From Candidatus Bathyarchaeota archaeon (lineage in GTDB: Archaea; Thermoproteota; CALKCG01; B24; DRYS01), in the NCBI GenBank assembly GCA_025058595.1, contig JANXEK010000009.1:1-50994 (forward strand): DNA of 50,994 nt. The letters are read 5' to 3'. The notes under the pieces are model-generated. The model was not told where the DNA came from, did not search any database, and worked only from the letters and a program-made list of their open reading frames with translations. A program made the translations under genes and the position numbers. Below, piece after piece: positions 40,548 through 50,930 of the stretch; the first letter of the stretch is position 1; the number at the start of each line of letters is the position of its first letter.

Positions 40548-42368
40548 ATGATGATGCCGTTCCTCGCATATGCGATGTCGATCCTCATCCTAACATCTAT
40601 CATATCCTACCTAGCCGGGCGGGTACTGAAGAATCGTACAGGCTTCCTAACGGCTTCCGGGTTAGCTCTAGCTACGCTCTTCCTCATAACGATCATACCG
40701 GAGGTATCTAGAGGTGAAGTATATGAGGAGTATATGTGGACGCATATACTACCATCAAAGTTTGGACTTAGAGCTGACGGGTTAAGTCTTACGCTTGCAA
40801 TCATGGTGGGGCTTCTATCCGTCTTCGCATCGATTTACTCGGTCGAATACATGAGAAATCGAGATGAACACGGCCTATTCTTCGGGCTTCTATCCCTCAT
40901 GGCTTTCACTATGACGGGAGCCGTTCTAGCCGTGGATTTAGCTATACTATTCTTCTTCTGGGAGTTCACGGTAGTGATACCGGTCTTCATCATAGCTAAA
41001 TGGGGATACGGAGCCCGTTGGTCTACAGCTATAAGGTTCTTCCTATTTTCGAGGCTAGGGGGAGGGCTACTCCTAGCAGGGTTGATCTTGATTTACGTAT
41101 CGTTTGGTTCGCTCGATATGCGTATTCTGCCCTATCTTATCCGTGAATATCATCTGAAACCGGAAATACTTACGCTTATAGCTGCTCTCATGATTCTAGG
41201 ATTTTCTGTTAAGATGGCTATCTGGCCATTCCACGGCTGGATACCTTCAGCTTATGTAAACGCTCCGATACCTGTAGCGATGATTCTAAGCAGTGTTATG
41301 AGTAAGCTTGGAGTTTACGGTATAGTCAGGGTTATCCAGATCTTCCATGAAGCTGTAGGATGGGATCTTCAAAATATCGTCGCAGTTCTAGCTCTCCTAA
41401 CAGCTCTATATGGCGGAGCTATGGCTTCGATAAGGGATGATCTAAGAGAGATACTAGCATACTCGAGCATGAGTCACATGGGCTACATACTGCTAGGATT
41501 CTCGATCCTAGCAATCCATGGTCACGGATTCACCGGAGCTCTACTCCATATGTTAAACCACGCTTTAAGTAAAGGCATACTGTTTCTATGCGTAGGCTTG
41601 ATGCTTCGACTTTTTGGGACGGTAGATATAAGAAAGCTTAGAGGCTGTTGTAAAAGATCCCCGCTCCTCTTCGCTCTAGCTGTAATAGGAGCTCTAGGGC
41701 TTATAGGTTTACCGCCTACTCTAGGTTTCTGGAGTAAGGATATGCTTCTAGGCTTCTCTCTGAAGCTAGGATACCCGATCGCCTCTTTAATGATCGTAGC
41801 GGCCTTTCTTTCGATAGTATACAACTTTAGATGGATACTATACGTTTCGACTGGGATCCAGAGTGGGGGATCTACAAAGCTACCATACACTATGGCTACA
41901 CCTGTAATCCTATTAGCAGCTTTAACTCTAACATCGTTAACATACGTAGATTATCTAACCTACTTGATGAATCTAGAGCATATAGTCGTAGAACCTATAC
42001 CTCTACTAATAACGGTCATCAGTCTAGCTATAGGCTTCTCTACAGTTTACGTAACGATATCCAGAGGATGGATTATACCTAACTCGATTCTAGGTATCCA
42101 GATTACATTACTTAAAATTGCATCGTTGGAGTGGCTATATACGGAAGTTTTCACTAAAGGTATCCTTAATCTGGCATACTACGCCTATAGATGGATCGAG
42201 GGAGCTATAGATAGATCCAACTATATAGTCGCCGGATGTGTATCCCAGCTATCGCGTTTAACGAGGAAACTTCAGACAGGGGTATTATCGTATAATATGC
42301 TAACCGTTACTCTAACATTACTCGCTCTATTATTAGTAATCATAATACTCCAGCTTGGAGCATTATGA
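40548..42368 (+). CDS. nuoL: Complex I antiporter-like subunit L/M type, 606 residues
   Basis: The third antiporter-like subunit. LAILFFFWEFTVVIPVFIIA carries the key glutamate, ILGFSVKMAIWPFHGWIPSA the key lysine, and REILAYSSMSHMGYILLGF and LLHMLNHALSKGILFLCVGL follow. The extra C-terminal 120 residues, ending in a hydrophobic helix (LTVTLTLLALLLVIIILQL), resemble the lateral helix and anchor of NuoL, which supports L. Its 3' end overlaps the convergent atpC by 29 bases. Confidence 0.8.
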   Translation: MMMPFLAYAMSILILTSIISYLAGRVLKNRTGFLTASGLALATLFLITIIPEVSRGEVYEEYMWTHILPSKFGLRADGLSLTLAIMVGLLSVFASIYSVEYMRNRDEHGLFFGLLSLMAFTMTGAVLAVDLAILFFFWEFTVVIPVFIIAKWGYGARWSTAIRFFLFSRLGGGLLLAGLILIYVSFGSLDMRILPYLIREYHLKPEILTLIAALMILGFSVKMAIWPFHGWIPSAYVNAPIPVAMILSSVMSKLGVYGIVRVIQIFHEAVGWDLQNIVAVLALLTALYGGAMASIRDDLREILAYSSMSHMGYILLGFSILAIHGHGFTGALLHMLNHALSKGILFLCVGLMLRLFGTVDIRKLRGCCKRSPLLFALAVIGALGLIGLPPTLGFWSKDMLLGFSLKLGYPIASLMIVAAFLSIVYNFRWILYVSTGIQSGGSTKLPYTMATPVILLAALTLTSLTYVDYLTYLMNLEHIVVEPIPLLITVISLAIGFSTVYVTISRGWIIPNSILGIQITLLKIASLEWLYTEVFTKGILNLAYYAYRWIEGAIDRSNYIVAGCVSQLSRLTRKLQTGVLSYNMLTVTLTLLALLLVIIILQLGAL

Positions 42369-43395
42369 GAGCTTCACGTATATTAGTAATATCTAGCCCT
42401 TCAGCTTTACCATTTATTATGGTTATTAGATCGCATACCTCGTAAAACTTTAGGTTTAGGAAACCGATTATAATACCTGCATGAAGCCAGCTTCCCCAGA
42501 AAACCATAGCTGACTCTCTAGCTAGATAGCGTTTAAGTCCTACCTCGATCCTAAATAAATCTTCCTCACCCTTTATCTTAGGTAAATCTAGGATTACTCT
42601 ATAAGGTGTTTCAGCTAGATATCCTATAGCTTCGAGGAGTGAACGCGCATAGATAGCTTTAGTAAGTGTGCTCTCCCCTACCCTATAGTACACAGGTATT
42701 AGAAGCCCTTTAACATCTATCGGATCCATCCCCATATTCTTAGCTCTTAGAGCCGCGACTATGTTCATCATATCAGTTTCGATCCCTATAAGGTGCTTCG
42801 ATACTTCTTCATCATAGCCTGTTAACCCTTTCAAGGAATTCCATACCTTGATCATAGCATACCTGTCTATGGCGGATTCTAACGGTATAGTAGATCCAGT
42901 CTCCATGAAAATCTTCATATACGATAGTATAGCTTCCCTCAACCCTCTATCCTCTATAAAATCTACTATGCGCGGTACATTTCCTACGGATAGGATACGC
43001 TTACAAGTATCCACATCGTATCTACCTACTGGTATTATCATCCTAAGAGCCGTTGCTGTATCGATCTTTCGAGCTAAAAACCTGATCATAGTCTTTAAAC
43101 AGCTTAGCTCATATCTCTCATAGATCGCTTCTAGAGTAGGCTTAACGGTCGATGGAGCGGCGGCTAAAACTTTACGGAATACATCGTAGTAATGCATCAG
43201 TAATCTTCTCTCTATATCCGGTATATCGAGTACTTCGGATAGAATCGATGAATACACTGTATCCCTCAAAGGTGTTAGGATCCTAGAGAAGTCTCTAACC
43301 CTCATCATCATCTCGTAATGGTCCGGTTTTAACATGAAAGATTTCAACGCACCTATTACTCCTATAGATTGCGCGTAGTCGGAACCTATCTTCAT
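42340..43395 (-). CDS. atpC: A-type ATP synthase subunit C
   Basis: Central-stalk funnel subunit (V-type d/C) linking rotor shaft to the K ring. The 351 residues are mostly helical, with KTMIRFLARKIDTATALRMI and the repeated bundle ending NIREALIMLQAGVL. YAQSIGVIGALKS at the N-terminus is acceptable for the family, which is poorly conserved. Context in an atp group makes the assignment firm. It is the last gene of the minus-strand I-TM-C group. Confidence 0.85.
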   Translation of the reverse strand: MKIGSDYAQSIGVIGALKSFMLKPDHYEMMMRVRDFSRILTPLRDTVYSSILSEVLDIPDIERRLLMHYYDVFRKVLAAAPSTVKPTLEAIYERYELSCLKTMIRFLARKIDTATALRMIIPVGRYDVDTCKRILSVGNVPRIVDFIEDRGLREAILSYMKIFMETGSTIPLESAIDRYAMIKVWNSLKGLTGYDEEVSKHLIGIETDMMNIVAALRAKNMGMDPIDVKGLLIPVYYRVGESTLTKAIYARSLLEAIGYLAETPYRVILDLPKIKGEEDLFRIEVGLKRYLARESAMVFWGSWLHAGIIIGFLNLKFYEVCDLITIINGKAEGLDITNIREALIMLQAGVL

Positions 43396-43410
43396 GTATT
43401 ATGCCCTCCG

Positions 43411-43665
43411 CTAGATATCGAGGCTTACTGATTCGAGTATAGCTCTACGAGTATTCTTAGCTTTACCTATGGCTATACGTTTAATTATCACATATATAAT
43501 TAGAGAGCCTATAGTAAGCCCTATTATCCCCCCTATGGAGGATAGTATTATACGTGGAAGCCTATCGAATAAACCCCCTACAAACCAGCCGATGATGAAC
43601 CCTGTGAGAACTAGCAGAGGGAGTAGTATAGCTATAGCGATATGATAAAATTTACCTATATGCAT
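43411..43665 (-). CDS. Two-helix membrane protein within the ATP synthase operon
   Basis: An 84-residue protein with two long hydrophobic helices, AIAILLPLLVLTGFIIGWFV and SIGGIIGLTIGSLIIYVII, joined by a basic loop (FDRLPR). It sits between atpI and atpC and has a strong ribosome binding site (GAGGAGGAGAG). It is not a c subunit, since no mid-membrane carboxylate is present. The shape resembles bacterial AtpI/AtpZ-type assembly factors with glycine-rich helices, but homology is not certain. Confidence 0.7.
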   Translation of the reverse strand: MHIGKFYHIAIAILLPLLVLTGFIIGWFVGGLFDRLPRIILSSIGGIIGLTIGSLIIYVIIKRIAIGKAKNTRRAILESVSLDI

Positions 43666-43677
43666 CTCTCCTCCTCC

Positions 43678-45267
43678 TCAAAACTCTATCGCAAACGGTT
43701 TGAACTCTATACCATTCCCTCGATAGAATTTACTGAACCACTCCACCCAATGTAGCCTTAACGTATGAATGAATGCTAGAAGTTGCTCGAAGCCTAGAAT
43801 TACGAATATAGTCCCGAATGTAAATGCTATAAACATCAACGGATTTGCCGGGAGGAAAAGTCTACTGAACACCCCATGAATCATGTTAAGAGCTAGAATC
43901 CTTACGTAGGAAAGCGTATGAGAGAGAGACGATATAAACTGCTCCAGCGATTCAGCTATACCATCTATACCATGAAAAAGTGTTCTAATAGCAACCATCA
44001 CAGCAAATGGTAGGATGAGGAATGGCCCCGATATGTTGAGATTGAAGACTATTCTGAATACGTTCCAACCGTAGGTTAACACTAGGTATACACCACTCCA
44101 GTACAACCACATCCACATAATCGGCCCTATGATCGCCTCCTTAAACATTCTATTCAACAACTTGTTAGCTAGATCCAGAATCAATCCGAAACTTATTTGA
44201 ACAACTCCGATTAGGATCGCATACTTGAATAGGAGCATAGGCTCCTTTAGAGGTGAGAACCAGAGAGGCTTATGAAGACCAGTAACCATTTCAAACCATT
44301 CGTGGCTTCCGAATAATTCTCCGTAGAGAAAGCCGAAGCCTATAGTCGTGGGAGAGCATATGATCATTAAAGAGCCTGCATTAAGGATGTAGCTTATGAA
44401 TCCTTTAGGTTCATATTTCATTCTTCGACTGAGCAGATGTAGGAGGGAGCCGAAGAGAAGTAATAGTATACCGTGGCCTACATCGCCGAACATCATACCA
44501 AATATCAGAGGAAAGGATACTATGAAGAATACGGTAGGATCTATCTCCCTACTGCTTGGCAATCCATAAGTTTTTACCAACTTTTCGAAGACTTTTAAGA
44601 AGCCTGGATTCTTTACAATTGTAGGTGCTTCTCTACTCCCGGAGACTACTTCGACATACCCTTCACACTTCTCTACACAGGTGGAGAGGTCCTTAACCCT
44701 CTCTTCTGGTATCCATCCCTCTATTATATACACATTCATCATCTTAGCCATAAACCTCTTGGCCTCCTCTATAGCTTTAAGGTTTCTCAGCATAGATAGG
44801 TAAGAGGAGAGTTCTTTCCCCTTCTCCATAGCTATCCTAGAAATTTTATCTTCGAGTACTCTAATTTCGTCCCCACCGACTCCTCTACGTCTCAATTCAG
44901 CTATCTCACTTTGAAGTTTTATAACTTCATCCTCTACATGTCCAACTTCTTTTTCAACTTCATCTAGAATATGCTCCAAGCTCTCAGCTACTGGTAGATC
45001 AACCCTCTCTTTAACCTCTACCTTTAGAGCTGACAGGAGGGAGTTTAACCTTGTGAGTATAGATGATATCCTGAATAAGGTTTCTCCAGACTCTACATAT
45101 TGAGCATCTTTGATAGATCCACGAGCATCTGTAAATTGGAAGCATCTAAGCTTTCCAAGCTCATAGAGAAAGCTGTTCAACCTATCTTCATGGATGTATA
45201 TCCTTATTGGAACCATCCTAGCTGATAGGATCGTATCCGCATCACCTTTTGATAGATTCCTTTTCAC
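43678..45267 (-). CDS. atpI: A-type ATP synthase subunit I (a)
   Basis: Stator subunit forming the ion half-channels. The N-terminal cytoplasmic arm (about 1-230) is a coiled coil interacting with E/H stalks; it is followed by about seven helices, with FPLIFGMMFGDVGHGILLLL and the C-terminal SLSHTLSYVRILALNMIHGV carrying the essential arginine. At 529 residues it is shorter than most archaeal homologues (about 620-700), mainly in the arm. ATG 45216 (MVPIRIYIHEDRL), where homology begins, is a possible start, avoiding the 26-base overlap with atpE. Confidence 0.92.
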   Translation of the reverse strand: MKRNLSKGDADTILSARMVPIRIYIHEDRLNSFLYELGKLRCFQFTDARGSIKDAQYVESGETLFRISSILTRLNSLLSALKVEVKERVDLPVAESLEHILDEVEKEVGHVEDEVIKLQSEIAELRRRGVGGDEIRVLEDKISRIAMEKGKELSSYLSMLRNLKAIEEAKRFMAKMMNVYIIEGWIPEERVKDLSTCVEKCEGYVEVVSGSREAPTIVKNPGFLKVFEKLVKTYGLPSSREIDPTVFFIVSFPLIFGMMFGDVGHGILLLLFGSLLHLLSRRMKYEPKGFISYILNAGSLMIICSPTTIGFGFLYGELFGSHEWFEMVTGLHKPLWFSPLKEPMLLFKYAILIGVVQISFGLILDLANKLLNRMFKEAIIGPIMWMWLYWSGVYLVLTYGWNVFRIVFNLNISGPFLILPFAVMVAIRTLFHGIDGIAESLEQFISSLSHTLSYVRILALNMIHGVFSRLFLPANPLMFIAFTFGTIFVILGFEQLLAFIHTLRLHWVEWFSKFYRGNGIEFKPFAIEF

Positions 45268-45904
45268 CTGGGAATAGGATTAGGGCTACACCCTTTATAA
45301 TATCTTTCTTCATCCTCTTCATCCTACCTTCGAACGTATTATCGTATACTACCTTCCCATCGACGCTAGTAACGATCACTCCTCCCGAGAAATTGCTATG
45401 CTCCAATACAAGTTCAAACCTAGTTTTAACACCAGTCTCCCTCTCCAGCGTCGCAGCTATATTATCTAGATCTACCTGGCAGGGTCTAGGTAGGATAACC
45501 TTCAGATGTCCTCCACCGATAGCTATAGCAGCCTCGATTATAAGATTCTCCAAGATATCCCTATATTCTACCGATGACGCTACCTCGTTTAAACGAGCTT
45601 TTGCCTTATCGAATACCATTTCGATCAACTTATTCTTCTCTTCAAGGATTCTCAACCTGTAGGCTAGCCTAGCTTGTGCCTCCGCTATACGTTTTATCGT
45701 TAAAGCTTTCTCTCTAGCTTCTTTGATTATCCTATCAGCTTCACTCTTAGCCTCTATACTAGCCTTCTCCCTAGCTTCACCGATAATACGTCTAGCTTCA
45801 GCTTCAGCTTCAGCTATGATTCTCTTAGCTTCCTCCTCGCCTCGTAACCTTATTCTCTCTAGAAACTTCTCCCTCGGTAGTGCTTTTACCTGTATATTCG
45901 CCAA
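45242..45904 (-). CDS. atpE: A-type ATP synthase subunit E
   Basis: Peripheral-stalk subunit. The N-terminal half is a long coiled coil (AKRIIAEAEAEARRIIGEA), and the C-terminal globular domain includes VEYRDILENLIIEAAIAIGG and ETGVKTRFELVLEHSNFSGG with the conserved glycine pair. At 220 residues it matches the family. It pairs with subunit H, encoded 7 bases upstream. Confidence 0.9.
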   Translation of the reverse strand: MANIQVKALPREKFLERIRLRGEEEAKRIIAEAEAEARRIIGEAREKASIEAKSEADRIIKEAREKALTIKRIAEAQARLAYRLRILEEKNKLIEMVFDKAKARLNEVASSVEYRDILENLIIEAAIAIGGGHLKVILPRPCQVDLDNIAATLERETGVKTRFELVLEHSNFSGGVIVTSVDGKVVYDNTFEGRMKRMKKDIIKGVALILFPGEKESIKR

Positions 45905-45910
45905 GTATAC

Positions 45911-46243
45911 TCACCTTAATCCTAGTACCTGTTTCACTACAAAATCTACAGCATCATGTATTCTGAGAGCTGCCTCCATTCTTAACCTAGTAGCGTCTTC
46001 CTCCGCTTTACGCTTTATATCCTTCATCATCACCTCAGCATTTCTTTCGGCTTCAGCTACAATCCTTCTAGCTTCTTCCTCAGCTTCTCTGATAATCCTT
46101 AATCTCGCATCCTCTGCTTCTTTTTCGGCTTTCAGAAAAGCTTCATCGATCATAAACTTAGCCTTCTTCTTCGCCTCCTCGACGACCGTTTTAACTTCCT
46201 CTTCAATCCTCCTTATAGCTTCTAATAAATCCGCCATATTCAT
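45911..46243 (-). CDS. atpH: A-type ATP synthase subunit H (peripheral stalk)
   Basis: A 110-residue, nearly continuous right-handed coiled coil with alanine/glutamate repeats (AEKEAEDARLRIIREAEEEA). It pairs with the N-terminal helix of subunit E to form the stator stalks. It starts the H-E-I-TM-C group, divergent from atpK. Confidence 0.85.
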   Translation of the reverse strand: MNMADLLEAIRRIEEEVKTVVEEAKKKAKFMIDEAFLKAEKEAEDARLRIIREAEEEARRIVAEAERNAEVMMKDIKRKAEEDATRLRMEAALRIHDAVDFVVKQVLGLR

Positions 46244-46345
46244 TCATCCAGTTTAGATATTATGCTCTTAAAAATTTATCCCTATGCTATTAACCTAAAC
46301 TTTAAATATAGGGCTTTTTAAACCTAAAACCAAGGTTGATTCATT
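46244..46345. promoter_or_regulatory. Divergent promoter region atpHEIC / atpK
   Basis: Two opposed A/T-rich elements are visible. AACTTTAAATATAGGG (46298-46313) is a TATA-like box about 40 bases before atpK. Reverse-strand GGGATAAATTTTTAAGAG (46266-46283) lies about 30 bases before atpH. Transcription of the ring subunit is thus separable from that of the stalks. Confidence 0.5.
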
Positions 46346-46678
46346 ATGAAAAAGGCTATATTCCTAGCTTTGCTGGCTTCCTTAATGGTATCCACTTTAG
46401 GGGTGGGATTGATGTCTGCATCTACAGTTACGGCTAAGGAAACGGAAGATCCTACAAACCTGGAAACGAAGAGTGTAGGCTTTATTGCTATGTCTGTATC
46501 TGTTGGGTTGGCTTGTTTGGGTGCAGGATATGCTTTAGCTAGAACATGCACGGCAGCGGTAGGTGCCGTAGCTGAGAAGCCTGAAATCTTTAGTCAAACA
46601 TTTATATATGTTGTCTTCTGCGAAGCTATAGCGATTTATGGGTTAGCGGTAGCCTTCATAATAGCAGCTATGCTTTAG
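46346..46678 (+). CDS. atpK: A-type ATP synthase proteolipid subunit K (c)
   Basis: The rotor-ring subunit. The 110-residue precursor has a signal-like N-terminus (AIFLALLASLMVSTLGVGLM, cut after an Ala-rich site near residue 30), then a two-helix hairpin. The second helix carries the ion-binding glutamate in VVFCEAIAIYGLAVAFII. The loop GAVAEKPEIFSQ faces the stalk. There is one hairpin only, as in crenarchaeal-type rings. It stands alone on the plus strand, convergent with atpD by 4 bases. Confidence 0.92.
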   Translation: MKKAIFLALLASLMVSTLGVGLMSASTVTAKETEDPTNLETKSVGFIAMSVSVGLACLGAGYALARTCTAAVGAVAEKPEIFSQTFIYVVFCEAIAIYGLAVAFIIAAML

Positions 46679-46682
46679 TAGT

Positions 46683-47342
46683 TTAATACGCTTTCCTCTT
46701 CTTTTGAAGAATCCTTATCCTTATAGTATCTTCTCTAGCTCTCTCCTCCAATATAGATTCTATGTAGCGCATGGTTCTATCTATATCGGGTATAAACCTA
46801 TATTGTATCATGTTTATTTTCTTCCTTGTGATCTGCATAGCTCGAGCTACGGTATTTATGGTAGCTTCAGCTTCAGCAAGCTTAACTAGCATCTTTAACG
46901 TCTTCCTCATCCTAGAGATAGCTTCATCTAATTTAGCGGAGGTATCCAATATATTATAGGTTGTCTGGATGGTATTTTTCTCTATAAGATTTAAGTATGG
47001 TATTGAGACATTGATAAGGCGAACTCCTGCTAACCTCTTCTCGCCAACTTCTACATCGAATACATCCTCCACATCTTCTAGGATTAGTTGTTCGAACCTT
47101 CTGGTACCGATGATCATCTTAGCCTCAGAGCATGATTCGTATGCATCATGTAGGGTTTCGTATAGATCGTTTCTAAGCTTTTCGATATCCTTAATTAGTT
47201 GGAGGAACATCTTCACCAGGGTATCTAAATCTCTACTCAATAGATCGATTATAGCTAGAGCTAAGGTTTTCCTCTTCTGAAGTTTAAGTAAACCTTCTCT
47301 AGTTATGGGTACTGCTGTAAGCTCGGTTGCAGACAATTTCAA
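46683..47342 (-). CDS. atpD: A-type ATP synthase subunit D
   Basis: Central rotor shaft. A 219-residue coiled coil with [20 protein letters not shown] at the N-terminus and [19 protein letters not shown]-like C-terminal helix, both conserved in V/A-type D subunits. It overlaps atpB by 4 bases (ATGA) and is the last gene of the A-B-D group. Confidence 0.92.
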   Translation of the reverse strand: MKLSATELTAVPITREGLLKLQKRKTLALAIIDLLSRDLDTLVKMFLQLIKDIEKLRNDLYETLHDAYESCSEAKMIIGTRRFEQLILEDVEDVFDVEVGEKRLAGVRLINVSIPYLNLIEKNTIQTTYNILDTSAKLDEAISRMRKTLKMLVKLAEAEATINTVARAMQITRKKINMIQYRFIPDIDRTMRYIESILEERAREDTIRIRILQKKRKAY

Positions 47343-48751
47343 CCCATCCTACGTCTATATCTTGGATGGTACTCTCTTATCAAAGATGGATCTATCCTCG
47401 CAAGCTCGACTTCAGGGAACGGTTCTAGAAGCTCCCAGCCTATATCGAGTGTCTCTTCTATATCTCTATCTTCGTATGGATCCTGATTTATGAATCTCCT
47501 CTCAAACTCATCTGCGAATCTATAGTACAATTTATCTCTCTCCGTTAAACCAGCTTCACCTGATATCATAGCAGCCTCCCTGATAGCTACGCCTTCAGCG
47601 TAGCAGTAGTAAAGCTGATCGGAGAGCTGTTTATGATCCCTCCTAGTCTTACCTGGGCCTATACCGGCATCCATAAGCCTTGAAAGCGATGGAAGCGGGT
47701 TTATAGGCGGATATATACCCCTCCTATACAGATCTCTATCCATTATAAGCTGCCCCTCTGTTATATAGCCTGTCAGATCCGGTATAGGATGGGTTATATC
47801 ATCCTCAGGCATCGTTAGGACGGGTATCTGTGTCACGGAGCCTTTCCCCCCTCTAATCCTCCCAGCTCTCTCGTATATCGAAGCTAGATCCGTATACATG
47901 TAACCAGGGTATCCTCGTCTCCCAGGTATTTCCTCTCTAGCAGCTGAGATCTCCCTAAGAGCCTCACAGTAGTTAGTCATATCGCTAAGTATGACTAGAG
48001 TATGCATATCCTGTTCGAAGGCGAAATATTCTGCAGCCGTGAGAGCTAACCTCGGTGTTAAGAGCCTCTCGATAGCAGGATCTTCAGCTAGGTTTACAAA
48101 CATAACGGTTCTATCCATGACGCCCATCTTTTCGAAATCCTCTTTAAACCATCTAGCTTCATCTGCCGTTATACCCATAGCTCCGAATACGACTATGGAA
48201 GCCTCCTCCTCCCCTCTAACCTTAGCCTGCCGTACTATCTGTGAAACTAGTAGCATATGTGGAAGACCGGAGCCTGAGAATATCGGAAGCTTCTGACCTC
48301 TGACGAGAGGATTCATTCCATCTATAACCGATACTCCGGTTTGGATAAACTCTGATGGGTGAGCTCTAGAGTATGGGTTTATAGGTGCGCCATGGATATC
48401 CCACTCATCTACATAGATCGGATCCGGGTAGCCGTCTATAACTCTACCCCTCCCATCGAAAACCCTACCTAACAGATCCATGGAAACCCCGAGTTTAACC
48501 GGTTCACCGGTGAATCTAACCCTAGTCTTCTCAACCTCCAAATCAGATGTTCCTTCGAAAACCTGTATGACCGCTATATTCTCAGCTACTTCGATAACCT
48601 GTCCAAGCCTCTCTTCACCGGTATGGGATACAACTTCTACGAGTTCACCGAAACTTACACCTTTAGCTTCTACGAATAGGAGCGGCCCCCTAACCTCTTT
48701 AACAGTCGAGAAGCTTAAACCGCTATAAACTGGTTTGTAACGTTCCCTCAA
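47339..48751 (-). CDS. atpB: A-type ATP synthase subunit B
   Basis: Non-catalytic nucleotide-binding subunit. 470 residues; the usual degenerate P-loop region reads [20 protein letters not shown], followed by [36 protein letters not shown] and [20 protein letters not shown]. The sequence is standard. It overlaps both neighbours by 4 bases, so A-B-D are translationally coupled. Confidence 0.96.
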   Translation of the reverse strand: MRERYKPVYSGLSFSTVKEVRGPLLFVEAKGVSFGELVEVVSHTGEERLGQVIEVAENIAVIQVFEGTSDLEVEKTRVRFTGEPVKLGVSMDLLGRVFDGRGRVIDGYPDPIYVDEWDIHGAPINPYSRAHPSEFIQTGVSVIDGMNPLVRGQKLPIFSGSGLPHMLLVSQIVRQAKVRGEEEASIVVFGAMGITADEARWFKEDFEKMGVMDRTVMFVNLAEDPAIERLLTPRLALTAAEYFAFEQDMHTLVILSDMTNYCEALREISAAREEIPGRRGYPGYMYTDLASIYERAGRIRGGKGSVTQIPVLTMPEDDITHPIPDLTGYITEGQLIMDRDLYRRGIYPPINPLPSLSRLMDAGIGPGKTRRDHKQLSDQLYYCYAEGVAIREAAMISGEAGLTERDKLYYRFADEFERRFINQDPYEDRDIEETLDIGWELLEPFPEVELARIDPSLIREYHPRYRRRMG

Positions 48752-50514
48752 CCCTTCTCCCTCCCTATAACCTTTTCTAGCAGCCTATCTACTTCATACT
48801 CCACCCTTTCGATAGACTTCTTGAATTCATCGTAAGGTATGATCTTCATCCTAGCTATCTCCTCGATAATCGGCATCTTTAGAAGCTCAGCTAGGGAGAC
48901 ACCCTTCTCGACCGCGATGCTCATCTTTTCACGTAACTTGAGTATAAGTCTAAGCATATGGTAAGTTTTATCTAGGGGGCAATACGAGTCTATCGGGTGG
49001 AATGCACTCTGCCTCAGGAAGTATTCTCTAACCATCCTAGCTATTTCAAGCGTTAATTTCTGGGTTTCCGTTAAAACTTCTGGACCGAGTAAAGCTATAA
49101 GTTCTCTAAGCTCCTCCTCCTCTCTGAGGATACTCATAGCTTCTTCACGAACTTTAACCCAATCTGGAGCTACCTGCCTCTCATACCAGCTTCTCATAGA
49201 ATCTAGGTACATGGAATAGCTTCTAAGCCAGTTTATAGCGGGAAAATGTCTTCTATGAGCTAAACTGAAATCTAAAGCCCAGAAAACCTTTATAAGCCTG
49301 AGGCTGGTTTGCGTTACAGGCTCAGAAAAGTCTCCTCCAGGAGGCGATACGGCTCCGACTACTGTTACAGATCCTTCTTCACCGTTTAAAGTGACAACCC
49401 TACCAGCTCTAGAGTAGAATTCAGCTAGCCTTGTAGCTAGGTATGCTGGATATCCTTCCTCTCCAGGCATCTCCTCCAACCTACCACATACCTCCCTCAA
49501 AGCTTCAGCCCATCTAGAAGTTGAATCCGCCATCAACAATACATCATAACCCATATCCCTGTAATACTCAGCTATAGTGATCCCTGTATATACGCTAGCC
49601 TCCCTAGCTGCTATAGGCATATTAGATGTATTAACTATTAGAACGGTTCTATTCATAAGCGGATAATCTGTCCCAGGAATCTTAAGCTTCGATATCTCAT
49701 CTATAAGCCCAGCCATCTCATTCCCCCTTTCACCGCAGCCAACGAAGATCGCTATATCTGCATCGGCGAATTTAGCTAGGGTATGTTGAAGGACTGTCTT
49801 CCCAGTTCCGAACCCTCCTGGAATAGCGACAGTCCCACCTCTAGCAACTGGGAAGAATGTATCGATAACCCTCTGTCCAGTTTTTAAAGGTATATCTGGT
49901 GGTATCTTATACTTATAGGGTCTAGGCTTCCTCACAGGCCAACTATGAATAAGCTTTAAACGGATTTTCTCCCCATCCCGCCTTAACTCTGCTATAACAT
50001 CCTCGACGCTATACTCCCCTTCGGGGGCTATGTATTCTAAAACTCCTCCGACATCTGGTGGTACGAGGACCTTATGCTTAACGACGGGAGTTTCATCTAC
50101 ATAACCTAGCACGCTTCCACCCGAGACTTTTGACCAAGGTTTAACTGCTCGTTGGAAGAACCATTTCCTACCCCTATCCAGAGCGTTAGGGGTTAACCCC
50201 CTCCTTATGAAGAATCCAGCCATATCCTGTAGGATATGGAGCGGTCTCTGTATCCCATCGAACATACAACCCGCTAACCCTGGTCCAAGCTCTACAGAGA
50301 GTGGTCTTCCAGTCCCTTCTACGGGTTCACCAGGTTTTAAACCTGCTGTTTCCTCATAGACTTGTATGAACGCATTATCTCCGCTCAACCCTATAACCTC
50401 ACCTATGATGCCTTCTTCACCGACCCTAACGAGTTCATACATACGTAGTCCGGTAGCATTCTTCGCTGTTACGAACGGTCCGGCTACCCTAGATATAGTA
50501 CCCTTCACCAGCAT
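48748..50514 (-). CDS. atpA: A-type ATP synthase catalytic subunit A
   Basis: Catalytic subunit with P-loop [13 protein letters not shown]. 588 residues; the family-specific non-homologous region is present (about 110-190), as are [19 protein letters not shown] with the catalytic glutamate, and [20 protein letters not shown]. No intein is inserted. The first gene of the A-B-D group, starting ATG 50514, with a reverse-strand TATATATCC (50551-50559) about 40 bases upstream. Confidence 0.96.
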   Translation of the reverse strand: MLVKGTISRVAGPFVTAKNATGLRMYELVRVGEEGIIGEVIGLSGDNAFIQVYEETAGLKPGEPVEGTGRPLSVELGPGLAGCMFDGIQRPLHILQDMAGFFIRRGLTPNALDRGRKWFFQRAVKPWSKVSGGSVLGYVDETPVVKHKVLVPPDVGGVLEYIAPEGEYSVEDVIAELRRDGEKIRLKLIHSWPVRKPRPYKYKIPPDIPLKTGQRVIDTFFPVARGGTVAIPGGFGTGKTVLQHTLAKFADADIAIFVGCGERGNEMAGLIDEISKLKIPGTDYPLMNRTVLIVNTSNMPIAAREASVYTGITIAEYYRDMGYDVLLMADSTSRWAEALREVCGRLEEMPGEEGYPAYLATRLAEFYSRAGRVVTLNGEEGSVTVVGAVSPPGGDFSEPVTQTSLRLIKVFWALDFSLAHRRHFPAINWLRSYSMYLDSMRSWYERQVAPDWVKVREEAMSILREEEELRELIALLGPEVLTETQKLTLEIARMVREYFLRQSAFHPIDSYCPLDKTYHMLRLILKLREKMSIAVEKGVSLAELLKMPIIEEIARMKIIPYDEFKKSIERVEYEVDRLLEKVIGREKG

Positions 50515-50930
50515 ACCGCTATCCTCTATCAGAGTATGGCGAAGAAGTGTGGATATATAGTTTTATCCCTTAAAATCCAGACTACTAAACTCTTTCCAGA
50601 AGCATAATCTTCTAGTAGATTGAGGGATATGGGCATCCAGGTGTAAAGACTTCTAGCTATCCATGAATAACGGCTTTTCATTATTCAAATCTAGATGGTT
50701 TGCCCTCCATCACAGATAGGAGTCTGGGGAGTACTCTCCAATACCTAACGGATTTACATTATCAACCTTAGATGGGGATCGAAGATGTATGAAAGTCTAC
50801 AGTTTAACCTGGTACCATTTGTAGCGTCGATCTAAAATTCTTCCATGCTATGATGGGATAGCGTAGATCCCGCTAGATTGTATGGGATAGAAAAGCTTAT
50901 GATAGACACGAATATCCCATTACAACTGGG
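50515..50930. promoter_or_regulatory. Divergent intergenic region atpA / atpF
   Basis: A 416-base stretch with no convincing gene. The atpA TATA element is CTATATATCC in reverse (50551-50560). For atpF, AAAAGCTTAT (50891-50900) lies 31-40 bases before TTG 50931. Around 50583-50617, CTACTA and TAGTAG flank AGAAG-CATAAT-CTTCT, a possible stem-loop. Nothing else is recognised. Confidence 0.45.

Noticed and set aside
45723-46256. 177-codon plus-strand frame opposite atpE and atpH
   Set aside because: It is a serine/alanine-rich mirror of the coiled-coil repeats of atpE and atpH, a typical antisense shadow.
50220-50239. 20-base palindrome CCATATCC-TGTA-GGATATGG, superficially like the nuoJ operator
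   Set aside because: It lies inside atpA in the codons for a normal conserved stretch, far from any promoter, so I treat it as coding coincidence.
50583-50617. Possible stem-loop upstream of atpA as a riboswitch
   Set aside because: The stem is short (5-6 bp) and lies upstream of the atpA TATA element on the reverse strand, so it would not be in the atpA transcript.
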